Source: a virus. From it: DNA of 64,000 nucleotides. The notes below the pieces were generated by a model. It did not search any database and had not been told where the DNA came from. It saw only the letters and a program-made list of their open reading frames with translations. Position numbers and translations under genes: made by a program. Location of the stretch: the IMG/VR virus record IMGVR_UViG_3300043570_002836, positions 1 through 64,000 of that record; one strand, written 5' to 3'. Positions 36,038-44,866 of the stretch are shown in pieces (within the stretch, counting starts at the first letter, position 1; each line of letters begins with the position of its first letter).

Positions 36038-37696
36038 TTAATCCTCGTCCATCCAAGACATGTCATCGTCAGAATCATCGTCTTCGTCTTCGTCAGGTTT
36101 ATTACCATATTGTTTTTTAGTCATATATGATGGGTTTTGGTCCATTTGTTTTCTAAGACTTCTTGATTTTTCAACCAAACTACCGATATAATTCTCAGCA
36201 AATTCAGGGTCTTCTAAACCTAATGTAAATAATGACTTAGTTAATTTAAATAATTTATCTTTATTTTCGTTAGATAAAAATTTAAGTAAAAACGGTGTTA
36301 ATTCTCTTTGTTCATTCACATCACTTACAACTCTGTTAAAAATTTTGTAAAATTCAATGTAAAATTTTTCACTGTATACCAAATCGTATGCTTCAACTTC
36401 TAATGAAGTGGCAGCTTTTTTAGTAAGTTCTCGTTGTCCTTTATCTTTAGGTCCACCAGCTGATGTAAAGAACATGATAACACCTTTAATTAATTCGTGA
36501 ACTAATAATGGTAATGTTGATGCTCTTGCCTCAATAGTAAAAGGACCATTAGCTTTTTTAGGTTCTTGTGATGGGGTTCTTTCAGGTTCTTGAGATGGTT
36601 TTCTTTTAGGTTCTTCTGAATCATCAGAATCTTCAGAATCATCAGATGATTTACTTTTAGGTTGTTCAGAATCTTCGGGTGGTTTAACTTGGATTTGACC
36701 AATTTGTCCTCCACCTGAATTACCAACATTCCCGATGTCATCAAATAACCAATACATATGTAACATAATTGGTTGTATAACATTTGATATTTGGATAATT
36801 CTCTCACCACCAGGTAGTTCTGAAATTTTATCAGCACAAATTTCATATGCGTTTGAGTAGTATAATGACATACCTCTTCTGAACATATTAATAATCATTC
36901 GTCTTGATACCTCATCAGAAAATTCGTTCTTAGCTTTCTCAACAGTTGATGGTGAAATTTTAAAAGTTGACTCAACAGATTCTTTAACTTTTTCTTCATC
37001 AAAATCAACACCTGCAGATTCGATATCACGTTTTAAATCTTCAATTTGTTGTTGTTTTTCAGCGTCGATGTCGGCAAATTTTTCGGCAATTTCCTCATCA
37101 GAAAAATTCTCAACTTTTGCTTTCATTCCTTGAAGTTGTTTTAAAAACCCTGTTGTAAGTTTACCATCCAATTTCAATTTAGCATTAAAGAACTCTCTAT
37201 CAATACCCATCGCTTTTTCAACTGATTCTGCTGCAATTTCTTCAATCTCATCTTTGTTTCTCATTTGTAGTGAAATTAATTCACCCATCAAGTCACCAAC
37301 AACACCCATGAAAACACGGAATGCGTTTTGAGAATCGGTTTTAAGATTTTGGTTAGCAATTGTCAAACGTCTATCAATACCTGAATTTCTACCCAATAAT
37401 TCTTCTAAACGAACTATTGAATCTTTAAATGCCATTGAAGTAAAGAAATCAACTTGTGCTTGAGTTAAACCAAATTTACTAAGTGGTAATTCACCTCTTT
37501 CAATTTTACCTTGTAAATTTCTACTTGGTCTACCACCACCAACTTCAGACCCAAATGTCATTGGGGCTTCATTAATTTCTTTTTTAACTCTTTCTAAAAG
37601 ATATTTTTCATCTCTAGTTAAACCTTCACTAACTAATTTTCTTTCTAAAGTTTTTTTAACTTTAAAATATTTTTCCATGTTTTTGTTTAAGCTCAT
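36038..37696 (-). CDS. Hypothetical protein, possible head or internal protein
   Basis: 552 residues, mostly helical, not recognised. An early I-N-E-A site (KKEINEAPMTFGSEVGGG) closely recalls the processing site of the capsid protein in this window (LINE-A). Residues about 340-385 are a low-complexity serine, proline, glutamate and lysine linker (SKSSDDSEDSDDSEEPKRKP). The C-terminus is very acidic (DEDEDDDSDDDMSWMDED). It is directly upstream of the terminase gene (3 bases), a place held by tail genes in T4, so the order differs here. Confidence 0.6.
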   Translation of the reverse strand: MSLNKNMEKYFKVKKTLERKLVSEGLTRDEKYLLERVKKEINEAPMTFGSEVGGGRPSRNLQGKIERGELPLSKFGLTQAQVDFFTSMAFKDSIVRLEELLGRNSGIDRRLTIANQNLKTDSQNAFRVFMGVVGDLMGELISLQMRNKDEIEEIAAESVEKAMGIDREFFNAKLKLDGKLTTGFLKQLQGMKAKVENFSDEEIAEKFADIDAEKQQQIEDLKRDIESAGVDFDEEKVKESVESTFKISPSTVEKAKNEFSDEVSRRMIINMFRRGMSLYYSNAYEICADKISELPGGERIIQISNVIQPIMLHMYWLFDDIGNVGNSGGGQIGQIQVKPPEDSEQPKSKSSDDSEDSDDSEEPKRKPSQEPERTPSQEPKKANGPFTIEARASTLPLLVHELIKGVIMFFTSAGGPKDKGQRELTKKAATSLEVEAYDLVYSEKFYIEFYKIFNRVVSDVNEQRELTPFLLKFLSNENKDKLFKLTKSLFTLGLEDPEFAENYIGSLVEKSRSLRKQMDQNPSYMTKKQYGNKPDEDEDDDSDDDMSWMDED

Positions 37697-37704
37697 CTTA
37701 TAAA

Positions 37705-38580
37705 TTATTTAATCATTCTATTTTTTTTAACTTGTCCCATAAAAAATCTAAATCCGTCAGATTTTGCTTCAGGGTCATCAGATGGGTCTGGGTCATCAAA
37801 AGGGTCAAAATCAGGTTTTGGTGTAATTGTCGGTGCTGGTTTTGTACCAGGTTTAGGTAATACTTCAGGATTTCTAGCTTCAGGGTCGTCAGATGGGTCT
37901 GGGTCATCAAAAGGGTCAAAATCAGGTTTAGGTGTGATTGTTGGTGCAGGTTTTGTACCAGGTTCAGGTAAAACTTCAGGTGACTCCATAATAGTTCTAA
38001 TGAAATCTTTCTTAGTCATTTTAGGAAAAATCGAATTTTCAATAATTTGTGAAAATTCATCTTCTAAAATACTTTCCCATTTTAAACTTGGTTTAATGTC
38101 GGCAATTTTATTACCCATGTTTTTGTTTGATGCTTTACCAATCATATCCATATAACCACCTTCTTTAGTTTCCACTTTTTTAGGTAATCCTTTATGTTTA
38201 GTTGATGCAAAATCTTTAACGTCTTTCTTAGACATTTCTTTAGCGGCTTCACCCGCTTTACCTTTTTTAGGTGTTTTACCTTTTTGCATACTTCTAACAA
38301 CACCAAAAAATTCTTGTTGTTTTTTAGATACTGATTTTTCATTTACTTCATCTTCACGAATTTCTTCTTCATATGTTACAAAAGGTTTTTTTTCGGATTT
38401 TGCTTTATTAATTGAAACCATATCAGTTTTTGGTATGTTCAATGTTTGTTCTTTAACAGTTTTTCTCTGTTTAACCAATCTTACGTGTAAGTGATTAATT
38501 TGAGATTCGTTAAGAGACATAACCAAAGATGGTTTTAACCCATAACCAATTAAGCTCAATTTTTTTTCGTTAGTTTTCAT
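37705..38580 (-). CDS. Hypothetical protein with two tandem 37-residue proline/aspartate repeats
   Basis: Start chosen at ATG 38580 (MKTNEKKLSLIGYGL); an ATG at 38598 would lengthen the overlap with the upstream gene. 291 residues. A leader-like LVMSLNESQINHLHVRLVKQ lies near the N-terminus, then lysine-rich sequence (GKTPKKGKAGEAAKEMSKKD). The C-terminal third has two near-identical units starting PEVLP and containing KPAPTITPKPDFDPFDDPDP. The basic centre with an acidic tail fits a DNA-associated head protein, but the function is unknown. Confidence 0.6.
   Translation of the reverse strand: MKTNEKKLSLIGYGLKPSLVMSLNESQINHLHVRLVKQRKTVKEQTLNIPKTDMVSINKAKSEKKPFVTYEEEIREDEVNEKSVSKKQQEFFGVVRSMQKGKTPKKGKAGEAAKEMSKKDVKDFASTKHKGLPKKVETKEGGYMDMIGKASNKNMGNKIADIKPSLKWESILEDEFSQIIENSIFPKMTKKDFIRTIMESPEVLPEPGTKPAPTITPKPDFDPFDDPDPSDDPEARNPEVLPKPGTKPAPTITPKPDFDPFDDPDPSDDPEAKSDGFRFFMGQVKKNRMIK
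37759..37980 (-). repeat. Tandem repeat, 2 x 111 bases, in frame
   Basis: Two adjacent 111-base units encode 37 residues each; the protein copies differ at E/K after PEVLP and at the last residues (EARN versus EAKS). On the + strand the phrase gggtctgggtcatcaaaagg occurs in both copies. The unit is a multiple of three, so copy changes keep the frame. Confidence 0.85.
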
Positions 38581-38980
38581 ATACAACTTTTTTTTCAAAT
38601 TCTAAAACGATATCACGTTCATATAATTTATCTTTAACTTTTTGTTCTTCATCACCAAAGTTAAACACTAATCGTTTTTTATAATTAAAGTCAATGTCAT
38701 CATTTTCTTTTTCCCAACACAATGCGATAATACCATCCATTGAATCGGTCATACAAAAATAATCAGAATTTTGAATAACCTCCATTTCTATGGTATCATT
38801 TTTTAAAACTCCGACTTTCTTAATTAATTCTAAACTTGGAGGACTTGGGTATCCATTAGATGGTTTGGACTCCCAAGATTCTCCCCAGATTTCTTCCAAA
38901 GTATCTGAGAAAATAAATTCGTAAATATTATCTCCCTTATAGTTTGGCCCTAATTCATTGACATATATCAAATAACTCAT
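38570..38980 (-). CDS. Hypothetical protein
   Basis: 136 residues with YLIYVNELGPNYKGDNIYEF, TLEEIWGESWESKPSNGYPS and CMTDSMDGIIALCWEKEND. A compact alpha/beta protein is likely. Similar proteins are common in T4-like phages near structural genes, but I cannot name a family. The start overlaps the stop of the gene upstream by 4 bases, and its stop overlaps the gene downstream, so translation is coupled. Confidence 0.65.
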   Translation of the reverse strand: MSYLIYVNELGPNYKGDNIYEFIFSDTLEEIWGESWESKPSNGYPSPPSLELIKKVGVLKNDTIEMEVIQNSDYFCMTDSMDGIIALCWEKENDDIDFNYKKRLVFNFGDEEQKVKDKLYERDIVLEFEKKVVYEN

Positions 38981-40302
38981 AGTAATTTAAAACCACCTTT
39001 AGTCGATACTTTTAATCTTTTATCTTCAACTTCAAACACGATGTCTTTACCAACTGTTTTACCTACTAATTTAGCCGTAGGGTATTTGCTTAAAACTTTA
39101 GCTGACGCTGCCTCTTGAGATTTACTCTCAGAAAGTTTTTGTATTTTATTAAATGTAGTTTCTTTTCTTTGTACGTTTTCTTTAACCAATTTTTTTGTTG
39201 GTTTAAAATATTTACCTAATACTCTATCAACACTTGATTCAGAAAAAAGACTTTCAATCATGTCCTCAACTTGGAATGATTCGTCATCACTCATTTCATC
39301 GTGGTGAATTCTTCTACGTCTCGAACCTCTTGGTTTGAAATCTTCTTCTTCATCTTCTTCATCATCATCAAAGTTAAATCCTTCGGCCATTTCAGGTTCA
39401 GGTACTGCAGGTACTTCAGGTTCTAATTCTTCACCTTCTTCATCACCCATTTCATCACCCATTTCAGGTTCTTCCATATCCATGTCCATATCATCACCTT
39501 CTTCGTCATCACCAAGACCTTCCAATTTGTCTAAGATATCTTCTTTATCTTCTTCTTCTAAGTTATTTAAATCTAAAGCCGATAATACAGAATTGATAAC
39601 GTACTTAATATCTTTTGATGGCATTTCATTTTCTTCGTCAGATAAAAACGTTCTAATTTTTTGTCCTAATTTTCCTGTGATTTTTTGAATTGATTTAAAA
39701 GTAACAACTTCATCCTCATCATCTTCAGGTTCTTCCATGTCCATATCGTCTTCCATATCCATATCCATGTCTTCATCACCCATTTCAGGTTCAGGTAACT
39801 CTTCACCTTCAGGAGAAGGAATTGCCGAAGGGTCGGGAGCAGGTGCGGGTGCGGGAGCTGGTACAGGTGCGGGAGCTGGAGCGGGTGCCGCTTGTTCATC
39901 AGTTTCACCACCACCTGAATTTAATTTTAAATAATATTTCATTTCCTCATCTTCACTTTCAAACAAAGAAACGTTTTTGTCGTAACCTTCGTTAACATTC
40001 ACTTCTTTAGCGATTAAGTTTAATCTTTTAAATGCTTGTGAATATGAAGAATAGTATTTTCTATTTTTCATCGGTTCAATATAATCAGTCGATTCGTTCA
40101 AACCTTTTTTGATTACATATCCGTTACGCTCTTTATCAATACGATAAGTATTTCCATCCGCCAAAGTAATAGTGTACTCAACAGACTTATCTTCATTTAG
40201 AGGTTTTGGTATATTCTCTTTATATCTCGCAATTTCCATAATACGATTTATTTTAGCTAAACCTTCTAGTTTTTCACTACCAATTGGTCTTATTTTTCCC
40301 AT
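38977..40302 (-). CDS. Acidic low-complexity protein, possible internal head protein
   Basis: 441 residues. Residues about 60-115 have a folded look (YTITLADGNTYRIDKERNGY). Then an alanine-proline repeat region (about 140-160) and two stretches rich in M, D and E (EDMDMDMEDDMDMEEPEDDE). A basic patch (RGSRRRRIHHDE) and a C-terminal domain with LSKYPTAKLVGKTVGKDIVF follow. It has LNES and VSLFES sites of (L)-x-E type. The charge pattern resembles the scaffold protein of this phage. A late-type motif precedes it. Confidence 0.6.
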   Translation of the reverse strand: MGKIRPIGSEKLEGLAKINRIMEIARYKENIPKPLNEDKSVEYTITLADGNTYRIDKERNGYVIKKGLNESTDYIEPMKNRKYYSSYSQAFKRLNLIAKEVNVNEGYDKNVSLFESEDEEMKYYLKLNSGGGETDEQAAPAPAPAPVPAPAPAPAPDPSAIPSPEGEELPEPEMGDEDMDMDMEDDMDMEEPEDDEDEVVTFKSIQKITGKLGQKIRTFLSDEENEMPSKDIKYVINSVLSALDLNNLEEEDKEDILDKLEGLGDDEEGDDMDMDMEEPEMGDEMGDEEGEELEPEVPAVPEPEMAEGFNFDDDEEDEEEDFKPRGSRRRRIHHDEMSDDESFQVEDMIESLFSESSVDRVLGKYFKPTKKLVKENVQRKETTFNKIQKLSESKSQEAASAKVLSKYPTAKLVGKTVGKDIVFEVEDKRLKVSTKGGFKLL

Positions 40303-40330
40303 CTTATTTTTTTTTAAAAATTATTTTATA

Positions 40331-40338
40331 TATAAATA
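40331..40338 (-). promoter_or_regulatory. Putative late promoter TATTTATA
   Basis: Minus-strand CATATTTATATATAAAATA, 28 bases upstream of the ATG at 40302. Confidence 0.5.
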
Positions 40339-40379
40339 TGTAATCAAATAGAAATGTTAATTAATTCTATTTAATGGCG

Positions 40380-41132
40380 TTAATATCTAAACTCTTTTAA
40401 CGTAAGTTTTTTATCCGTTAGTTCATCTTTTAAATTTCTTATTTTTTCTAAATACCCATTTCTTCTTAGTACTTTGAAGACCAAATTTTCTTCGGAATAT
40501 TCACCATCTTTTTGTAATCCACAAGTACGGTATTTTCTAAGTTTTTCATTATACTTATCAATCAGTTTTTTGGACTCATCAAAATCTTCATCTTTAACAT
40601 TATCAACAAGATTATCAATGATGTTCATCCATTGTTGTGATTTTGATTTAATTTTACCGTGATTGATATCAACAGTTTCACTAACAGGTGTCTCAACCCA
40701 TTCGTCATTTAAGATTGAATATTTAGCGATACTCTTAACCTCATTTACCATAGACTCATCTTCAACATATAATTCAACTTCATAACCATAGATTGTGATA
40801 TCGTGTTTTTTATTATAAATTGTTTTCTTTAATTTGAATAAGTCCTCATATAAAGGTTTTTCTGAATTATTAAATTGTGAAAAATCCGCTAAGATATGTA
40901 TATCAACATCTGAGTAATCGGACCAATTATAATTTGCCAATGAACCTGACATTATAATATCAGATATTACAAGATTCACATCTAAAAATTCAATAAAATC
41001 ATTACCAATTTTTAATAATCGTTCTCTAACTTTTGGTTTCATGGTATAACTACCATTTGTTTTTTCCCAAATGTCAGTATTTAAAGTTTCCTTTAATTTG
41101 AAACTTTTTAATATTTTACGAAAGTCACTCAT
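40380..41132 (-). CDS. Predicted nucleotidyltransferase
   Basis: 250 residues. The Pol-beta-type nucleotidyltransferase signature is seen at about residues 60-80: IIMSGSLANYNWSDYSDVDI, i.e. G-S ... (S)D-x-D, the metal- and nucleotide-binding core. A third carboxylate is likely in the strand around YGYEVELYVEDE. The rest is helical. Such enzymes add nucleotides to RNA, proteins or small molecules; the target is unknown. Variant late motifs (TATTTATC and TATTTATTA on the minus strand) lie just upstream. Confidence 0.7.
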   Translation of the reverse strand: MSDFRKILKSFKLKETLNTDIWEKTNGSYTMKPKVRERLLKIGNDFIEFLDVNLVISDIIMSGSLANYNWSDYSDVDIHILADFSQFNNSEKPLYEDLFKLKKTIYNKKHDITIYGYEVELYVEDESMVNEVKSIAKYSILNDEWVETPVSETVDINHGKIKSKSQQWMNIIDNLVDNVKDEDFDESKKLIDKYNEKLRKYRTCGLQKDGEYSEENLVFKVLRRNGYLEKIRNLKDELTDKKLTLKEFRY

Positions 41133-41162
41133 CAGTAATAAATACTTGATAAATATAATTTA

Positions 41163-41405
41163 TTACAGTTTTTTGAATTTATATACTTTCGCAATTTTAC
41201 CACTAAAAAATTTACCCTGAGATTCTGAAGTTCTCATTTGCGTAAATAATTGATGAGGTACGTCTAAATACTCATATCGAATACCTGTGTTAAATTCAAT
41301 AATTAAATGTTTGGTTGCGGTATCGTATTCCGCTCTTTTAAAATTACTTGATTTAACTTCACAAATTATTTTAGTTCCGATGATTTCTTCTTTTAAAATT
41401 GACAT
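41163..41405 (-). CDS. KTSC-domain protein
   Basis: 80 residues: SSNFKRAEYDTATKHLIIEF, then GIRYEYLDVPHQLFTQM and SQGKFFSGKIAKVYKF. This is the KTSC fold (about 60 residues), found alone or next to lysyl-tRNA synthetase and RNA-linked domains; its exact role is unknown. It lies 3 bases downstream of the leader-bearing gene at 41409, in the same transcript as the nucleotidyltransferase. Confidence 0.8.
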   Translation of the reverse strand: MSILKEEIIGTKIICEVKSSNFKRAEYDTATKHLIIEFNTGIRYEYLDVPHQLFTQMRTSESQGKFFSGKIAKVYKFKKL

Positions 41406-41408
41406 AAG

Positions 41409-41846
41409 TTAAGCTATTTTAGTTAATGTTGCGGAATAATCACCTTCAACACCTTTTATTTCCCCAACACCCGCAAGTGTAAATTGGCTAGCTTTTGTTT
41501 TTGCGGCTTGAACCATTTTATTAATTTGGTTTTGGTCAAGTTTAAATAATTTATCTGTATTATCTTTCGCCCAAACCATTCCTTTACTATCTTTCCATAT
41601 TGCAACAACACCAATACCTCCTTTATAAACACTGAAACCTAACTTTGTAACATTCACGGCAACTTTATATTTAGTCTTAACACCATTGTATTCCAACGAT
41701 AATGGACCACCACTTGATGTGTTTGTCGGAGATATTTTAACGTTATTAACAACAACTTGTTCCATTAATGGTTTTTTCGATTCTTCAATAACTCTTTTGA
41801 CAATTCTATTTAAATCAGACTCAGTTAATCTTATTACTTTTTTCAT
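41409..41846 (-). CDS. Hypothetical protein with capsid-leader-like N-terminus
   Basis: Start at 41846 gives KKVIRLTESDLNRIVKRVIE as the first helix, in register with its relatives; an ATG at 41855 adds MKK. The leader ends in I-E-E before S-K. The mature part (about 120 residues) has beta strands (VKISPTNTSSGGPLSLEYNG, FSVYKGGIGVVAIWKDSKGM) and a final VEGDYSATLTKIA. No family recognised. A protein delivered into the head and trimmed by the prohead protease is inferred. Confidence 0.65.
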   Translation of the reverse strand: MKKVIRLTESDLNRIVKRVIEESKKPLMEQVVVNNVKISPTNTSSGGPLSLEYNGVKTKYKVAVNVTKLGFSVYKGGIGVVAIWKDSKGMVWAKDNTDKLFKLDQNQINKMVQAAKTKASQFTLAGVGEIKGVEGDYSATLTKIA

Positions 41847-41951
41847 TTTTTTCATTTTTTTATTATAGTGTTTTATGGTATTAAAACATCAATTTATTTT
41901 ATGATTGAGTTTTAATAATAATTATCCTATAATTAATAAAAAAACAAAAAT

Positions 41952-43988
41952 ATGATTGAATCTGTAGAAAATAGTGGTAAAGGTAAAAAAGGTGATTCAT
42001 CAACTCCTGTTTTAGATAACTTTAGTCGTGATTTAATTAAATTGGCTGAGGAGGGTAAATTAGACCCTGTAATCGGTCGTGATAGGGAGATTAATAGAAT
42101 CGCCCAAATTTTATCAAGACGTAAGAAAAATAACCCAATTATTATTGGTGAACCAGGTTGTGGTAAAACTGCGATAGTTGAGGGATTGGCGATTAAAATT
42201 TACAACAACGAATGTCCAAGAAATTTAATGGATAAAAAAATCGTATCGTTAGATATGACTTCAATTGTTGCAGGTACAAAGTATCGTGGTCAGTTCGAGG
42301 AAAGGATGAAAGTAATTATTGAAGAATTACAAACAAACCCAAACATTATTGTATTCATTGATGAGATACATACAATTGTTGGTGCTGGTAATTCATCAGG
42401 TTCAATGGATGCGTCTAATATCTTTAAACCCGCATTAGCAAGGGGTGAGATTCAATGTGTCGGAGCAACAACATTAGATGAATACCGTAAAAACTTTGAG
42501 AAAGACGGAGCGTTAGAAAGACGTTTCCAAAAAGTTATTGTTGACCCAGCGACCAAAGAAGAAACTTTTGAAATTCTTAAAAACGCTAAAGACAAATATG
42601 AAAATTACCACAAAGTAGTTTATAGTGATGAGGTATTAACATTGTGTGTTGATTTGGCGGAAAGATATATTACGGATAGAGAATTTCCTGATAAGGCGTT
42701 TGACATCTTAGATGAGGTTGGGGCTCGTAGTCAAGTTGAAGTTAAAATTCCTGATGAAATTGAGAAACTTAAATTAGAAGCTCTTGATATTAAACAAGAA
42801 AAATTGGATGTTGTAAAACGTCAAGATTACGAAGAGGCCGCTAATCTAAGAGATAAAGAAAAACGTATTCTAAACAAATTAGAAACTGAGAAAAAGAAAT
42901 TTGAGGAAGAACTAAATCAACAACGTAAAGAAATTAGTACTGAACTTGTTTATGACGTAGTTTCAAACATGACCAAAATTCCAATTTCTAAATTAAACGC
43001 TGATGAGACAAAATCATTAAGTGAAATGGAAGGTAATTTAAATGATAAAGTTATTGGTCAACCTGAAGCGGTTTCCAAAATTGCTAAATCAATTAGACGA
43101 AATCGTTTAGGGATTAAGGACCCGAACAAACCAATTGGCTCATTTATTTTCCTTGGTTCAACAGGTGTTGGTAAAACTCACTTAGCAAAACAATTAGCCA
43201 AACAAATTTTTGGTACTGAAGATGCGTTAATCAGAATTGATATGTCGGAATATCAAGAGAAACATAATATCTCAAGATTAATCGGTTCACCTCCAGGATA
43301 TGTTGGTCACGAAGAAGGGGGACAATTAACCGAACAAGTTAAAAACAAACCTTACTCAGTGATTTTATTTGATGAGGTTGAGAAAGCGAACAAAGATATT
43401 TTCTCAACATTACTTCAAGTACTAGATGATGGTCACTTGACAGATAGTTTAGGTAGAAAGATTAATTTCAAAAACTGTGTAATCATTATGACTTCAAATA
43501 TTGGGGTTAGAAAATTACAAGATTTTGGAACAGGTATCGGATTTGGAACATCGGCAAAAACTTATGTTGAAGAAGAACAAAAACGTGATATGTTGAAAAA
43601 AGAACTTCAGAAGTTTTTCGCTCCTGAATTCTTAAACCGTATTGATGAGATTGTTGTATTCAAAAGTTTAAATCGTGAGGATGTTAAGAAAATAGTTCTA
43701 TTGGAAGTTGAAAGATTACAAAAACGTTTAACAGGATTAAAATACAACTTCACATTTGACGAATCCGTTATTGATTTAATTTCTGAGGTTGGTTACGATG
43801 AAATATACGGTGCAAGACCTTTGAAAAGAGCTATCCAAGATAAGATTGAGGATTATATCTCAGAAGAAGTGTTGAAGGGTACTTTAGTGGAGAATGTTTT
43901 ATACCGATTAATTGTGATTGATAAAGAAGTTAAAATTGAAGAAGATAAACCTGTAAAAAAAGGTAGAAAGAAAAAGGGGGTTGAATAA
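41952..43988 (+). CDS. ClpC-like AAA+ unfoldase lacking the N-terminal Clp domain
   Basis: 678 residues. Two AAA+ modules: first Walker A GEPGCGKT (66-73) and Walker B VFIDEIH; second Walker A GSTGVGKT (402-409) and Walker B ILFDEVE. Between them is a short UVR-type middle region (KRQDYEEAANLRDKEKR, about 289-305), as in ClpC. The N-terminal repeat domain that loads adaptors and substrates is missing; only about 20 residues precede the first module. An I-G-F at 529-531, where ClpC/ClpA carry their ClpP-docking tripeptide, suggests it can use the host ClpP. No ClpP is encoded here. A strong terminator follows. Confidence 0.92.
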   Translation: MIESVENSGKGKKGDSSTPVLDNFSRDLIKLAEEGKLDPVIGRDREINRIAQILSRRKKNNPIIIGEPGCGKTAIVEGLAIKIYNNECPRNLMDKKIVSLDMTSIVAGTKYRGQFEERMKVIIEELQTNPNIIVFIDEIHTIVGAGNSSGSMDASNIFKPALARGEIQCVGATTLDEYRKNFEKDGALERRFQKVIVDPATKEETFEILKNAKDKYENYHKVVYSDEVLTLCVDLAERYITDREFPDKAFDILDEVGARSQVEVKIPDEIEKLKLEALDIKQEKLDVVKRQDYEEAANLRDKEKRILNKLETEKKKFEEELNQQRKEISTELVYDVVSNMTKIPISKLNADETKSLSEMEGNLNDKVIGQPEAVSKIAKSIRRNRLGIKDPNKPIGSFIFLGSTGVGKTHLAKQLAKQIFGTEDALIRIDMSEYQEKHNISRLIGSPPGYVGHEEGGQLTEQVKNKPYSVILFDEVEKANKDIFSTLLQVLDDGHLTDSLGRKINFKNCVIIMTSNIGVRKLQDFGTGIGFGTSAKTYVEEEQKRDMLKKELQKFFAPEFLNRIDEIVVFKSLNREDVKKIVLLEVERLQKRLTGLKYNFTFDESVIDLISEVGYDEIYGARPLKRAIQDKIEDYISEEVLKGTLVENVLYRLIVIDKEVKIEEDKPVKKGRKKKGVE

Positions 43989-44000
43989 CCCCCCTTTTTT
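43971..44000. terminator. Bidirectional terminator between clpC-like gene and peptidase gene
   Basis: AAAAAGGGGGTT - GAAT - AACCCCCCTTTTTT. The stem starts inside the last codons of the + gene, and the reverse gene ends at 44011. Confidence 0.85.
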
Positions 44001-44010
44001 ATTACATTTA

Positions 44011-44826
44011 TTATCCGAGTATAGGGATATTTTTCTTTATAAACGGATAATAATTGTTACCCAAAGATTCAATCATTTCCTTACCCGTTTTAATTCCGTT
44101 ATAAACGTCCTCAATAACAACGTATTCATTTTTTGTGTGGTAATCGTAATAACCAATAGCATAATTGATACAGGAGAAATCAAATTGTTTCTTTAATGCG
44201 TAAACATCCGTGTATGGGTGTGATTGGTACTCGTTACGACCCTCAAATCCTTCAGTCAATACTTTGTCACACTTGTCAAAGAAATCACCCTTACGGTCAA
44301 ATAATTGAACTCCCATACAATACTCACTAACCATTAAGTTGCCAGGTGCGTCAAATTGGATTGCGTATCCAACATTTTCGAAAAACTCAGGGTCAGCATT
44401 TCTTGAACCGTGACAACCTGTTTCCTCAGATACGAAGAACGCAACTTTAAGATTTGGTAATTCTTTTAGTAATTCCAAACAAGCGAATACCCCACATTTA
44501 TCATCACCACCAATACCTGTTGGATTACCTGAATTATTGTAAGCCTTTAACGCTGGTTTTAATTGACCTTGTTCGTTAGGTAAACTTTCTTCTCTAACGT
44601 TGATAGTGTCAATATTATGAACCGTGTCAGTATGAGCAACAACACAAGGGAAATACTCAACCTCATCAGTTTGTTTCGTTACATAGATGTTATTCATATC
44701 ATCTAAGTAATATTCGAAGTTGTTCTCAGTCAACCATTTTTCTAAGAAGTCAACCATTAGTCCTTCTTTATAAGTTTTTGTCGGTACTGATAAAACTTCT
44801 TTTAGTAAATTAAAATCTCTTTCCAT
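44011..44826 (-). CDS. Zinc-dependent aminopeptidase of the M20/M28/M42 group
   Basis: 271 residues. Metal and catalytic motifs are clear: VVAHTDTVHN (H-x-D), TGIGGDDKCGVFACLELL (the D-D pair and G-x-x-A motif), and VSEETGCHGSRN (the E-E catalytic pair). Later YDYHTKNEYVV supplies the final histidine. Probably a cytoplasmic exopeptidase that trims short peptides. It faces the ClpC-like gene tail to tail and lies 1.3 kb from the tmRNA gene. A role in clearing peptides from protein breakdown is an inference from this context. Confidence 0.85.
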   Translation of the reverse strand: MERDFNLLKEVLSVPTKTYKEGLMVDFLEKWLTENNFEYYLDDMNNIYVTKQTDEVEYFPCVVAHTDTVHNIDTINVREESLPNEQGQLKPALKAYNNSGNPTGIGGDDKCGVFACLELLKELPNLKVAFFVSEETGCHGSRNADPEFFENVGYAIQFDAPGNLMVSEYCMGVQLFDRKGDFFDKCDKVLTEGFEGRNEYQSHPYTDVYALKKQFDFSCINYAIGYYDYHTKNEYVVIEDVYNGIKTGKEMIESLGNNYYPFIKKNIPILG

Positions 44827-44866
44827 ATTGTAAATGTACGGAAAGTTTATTAATAATAAAATATTT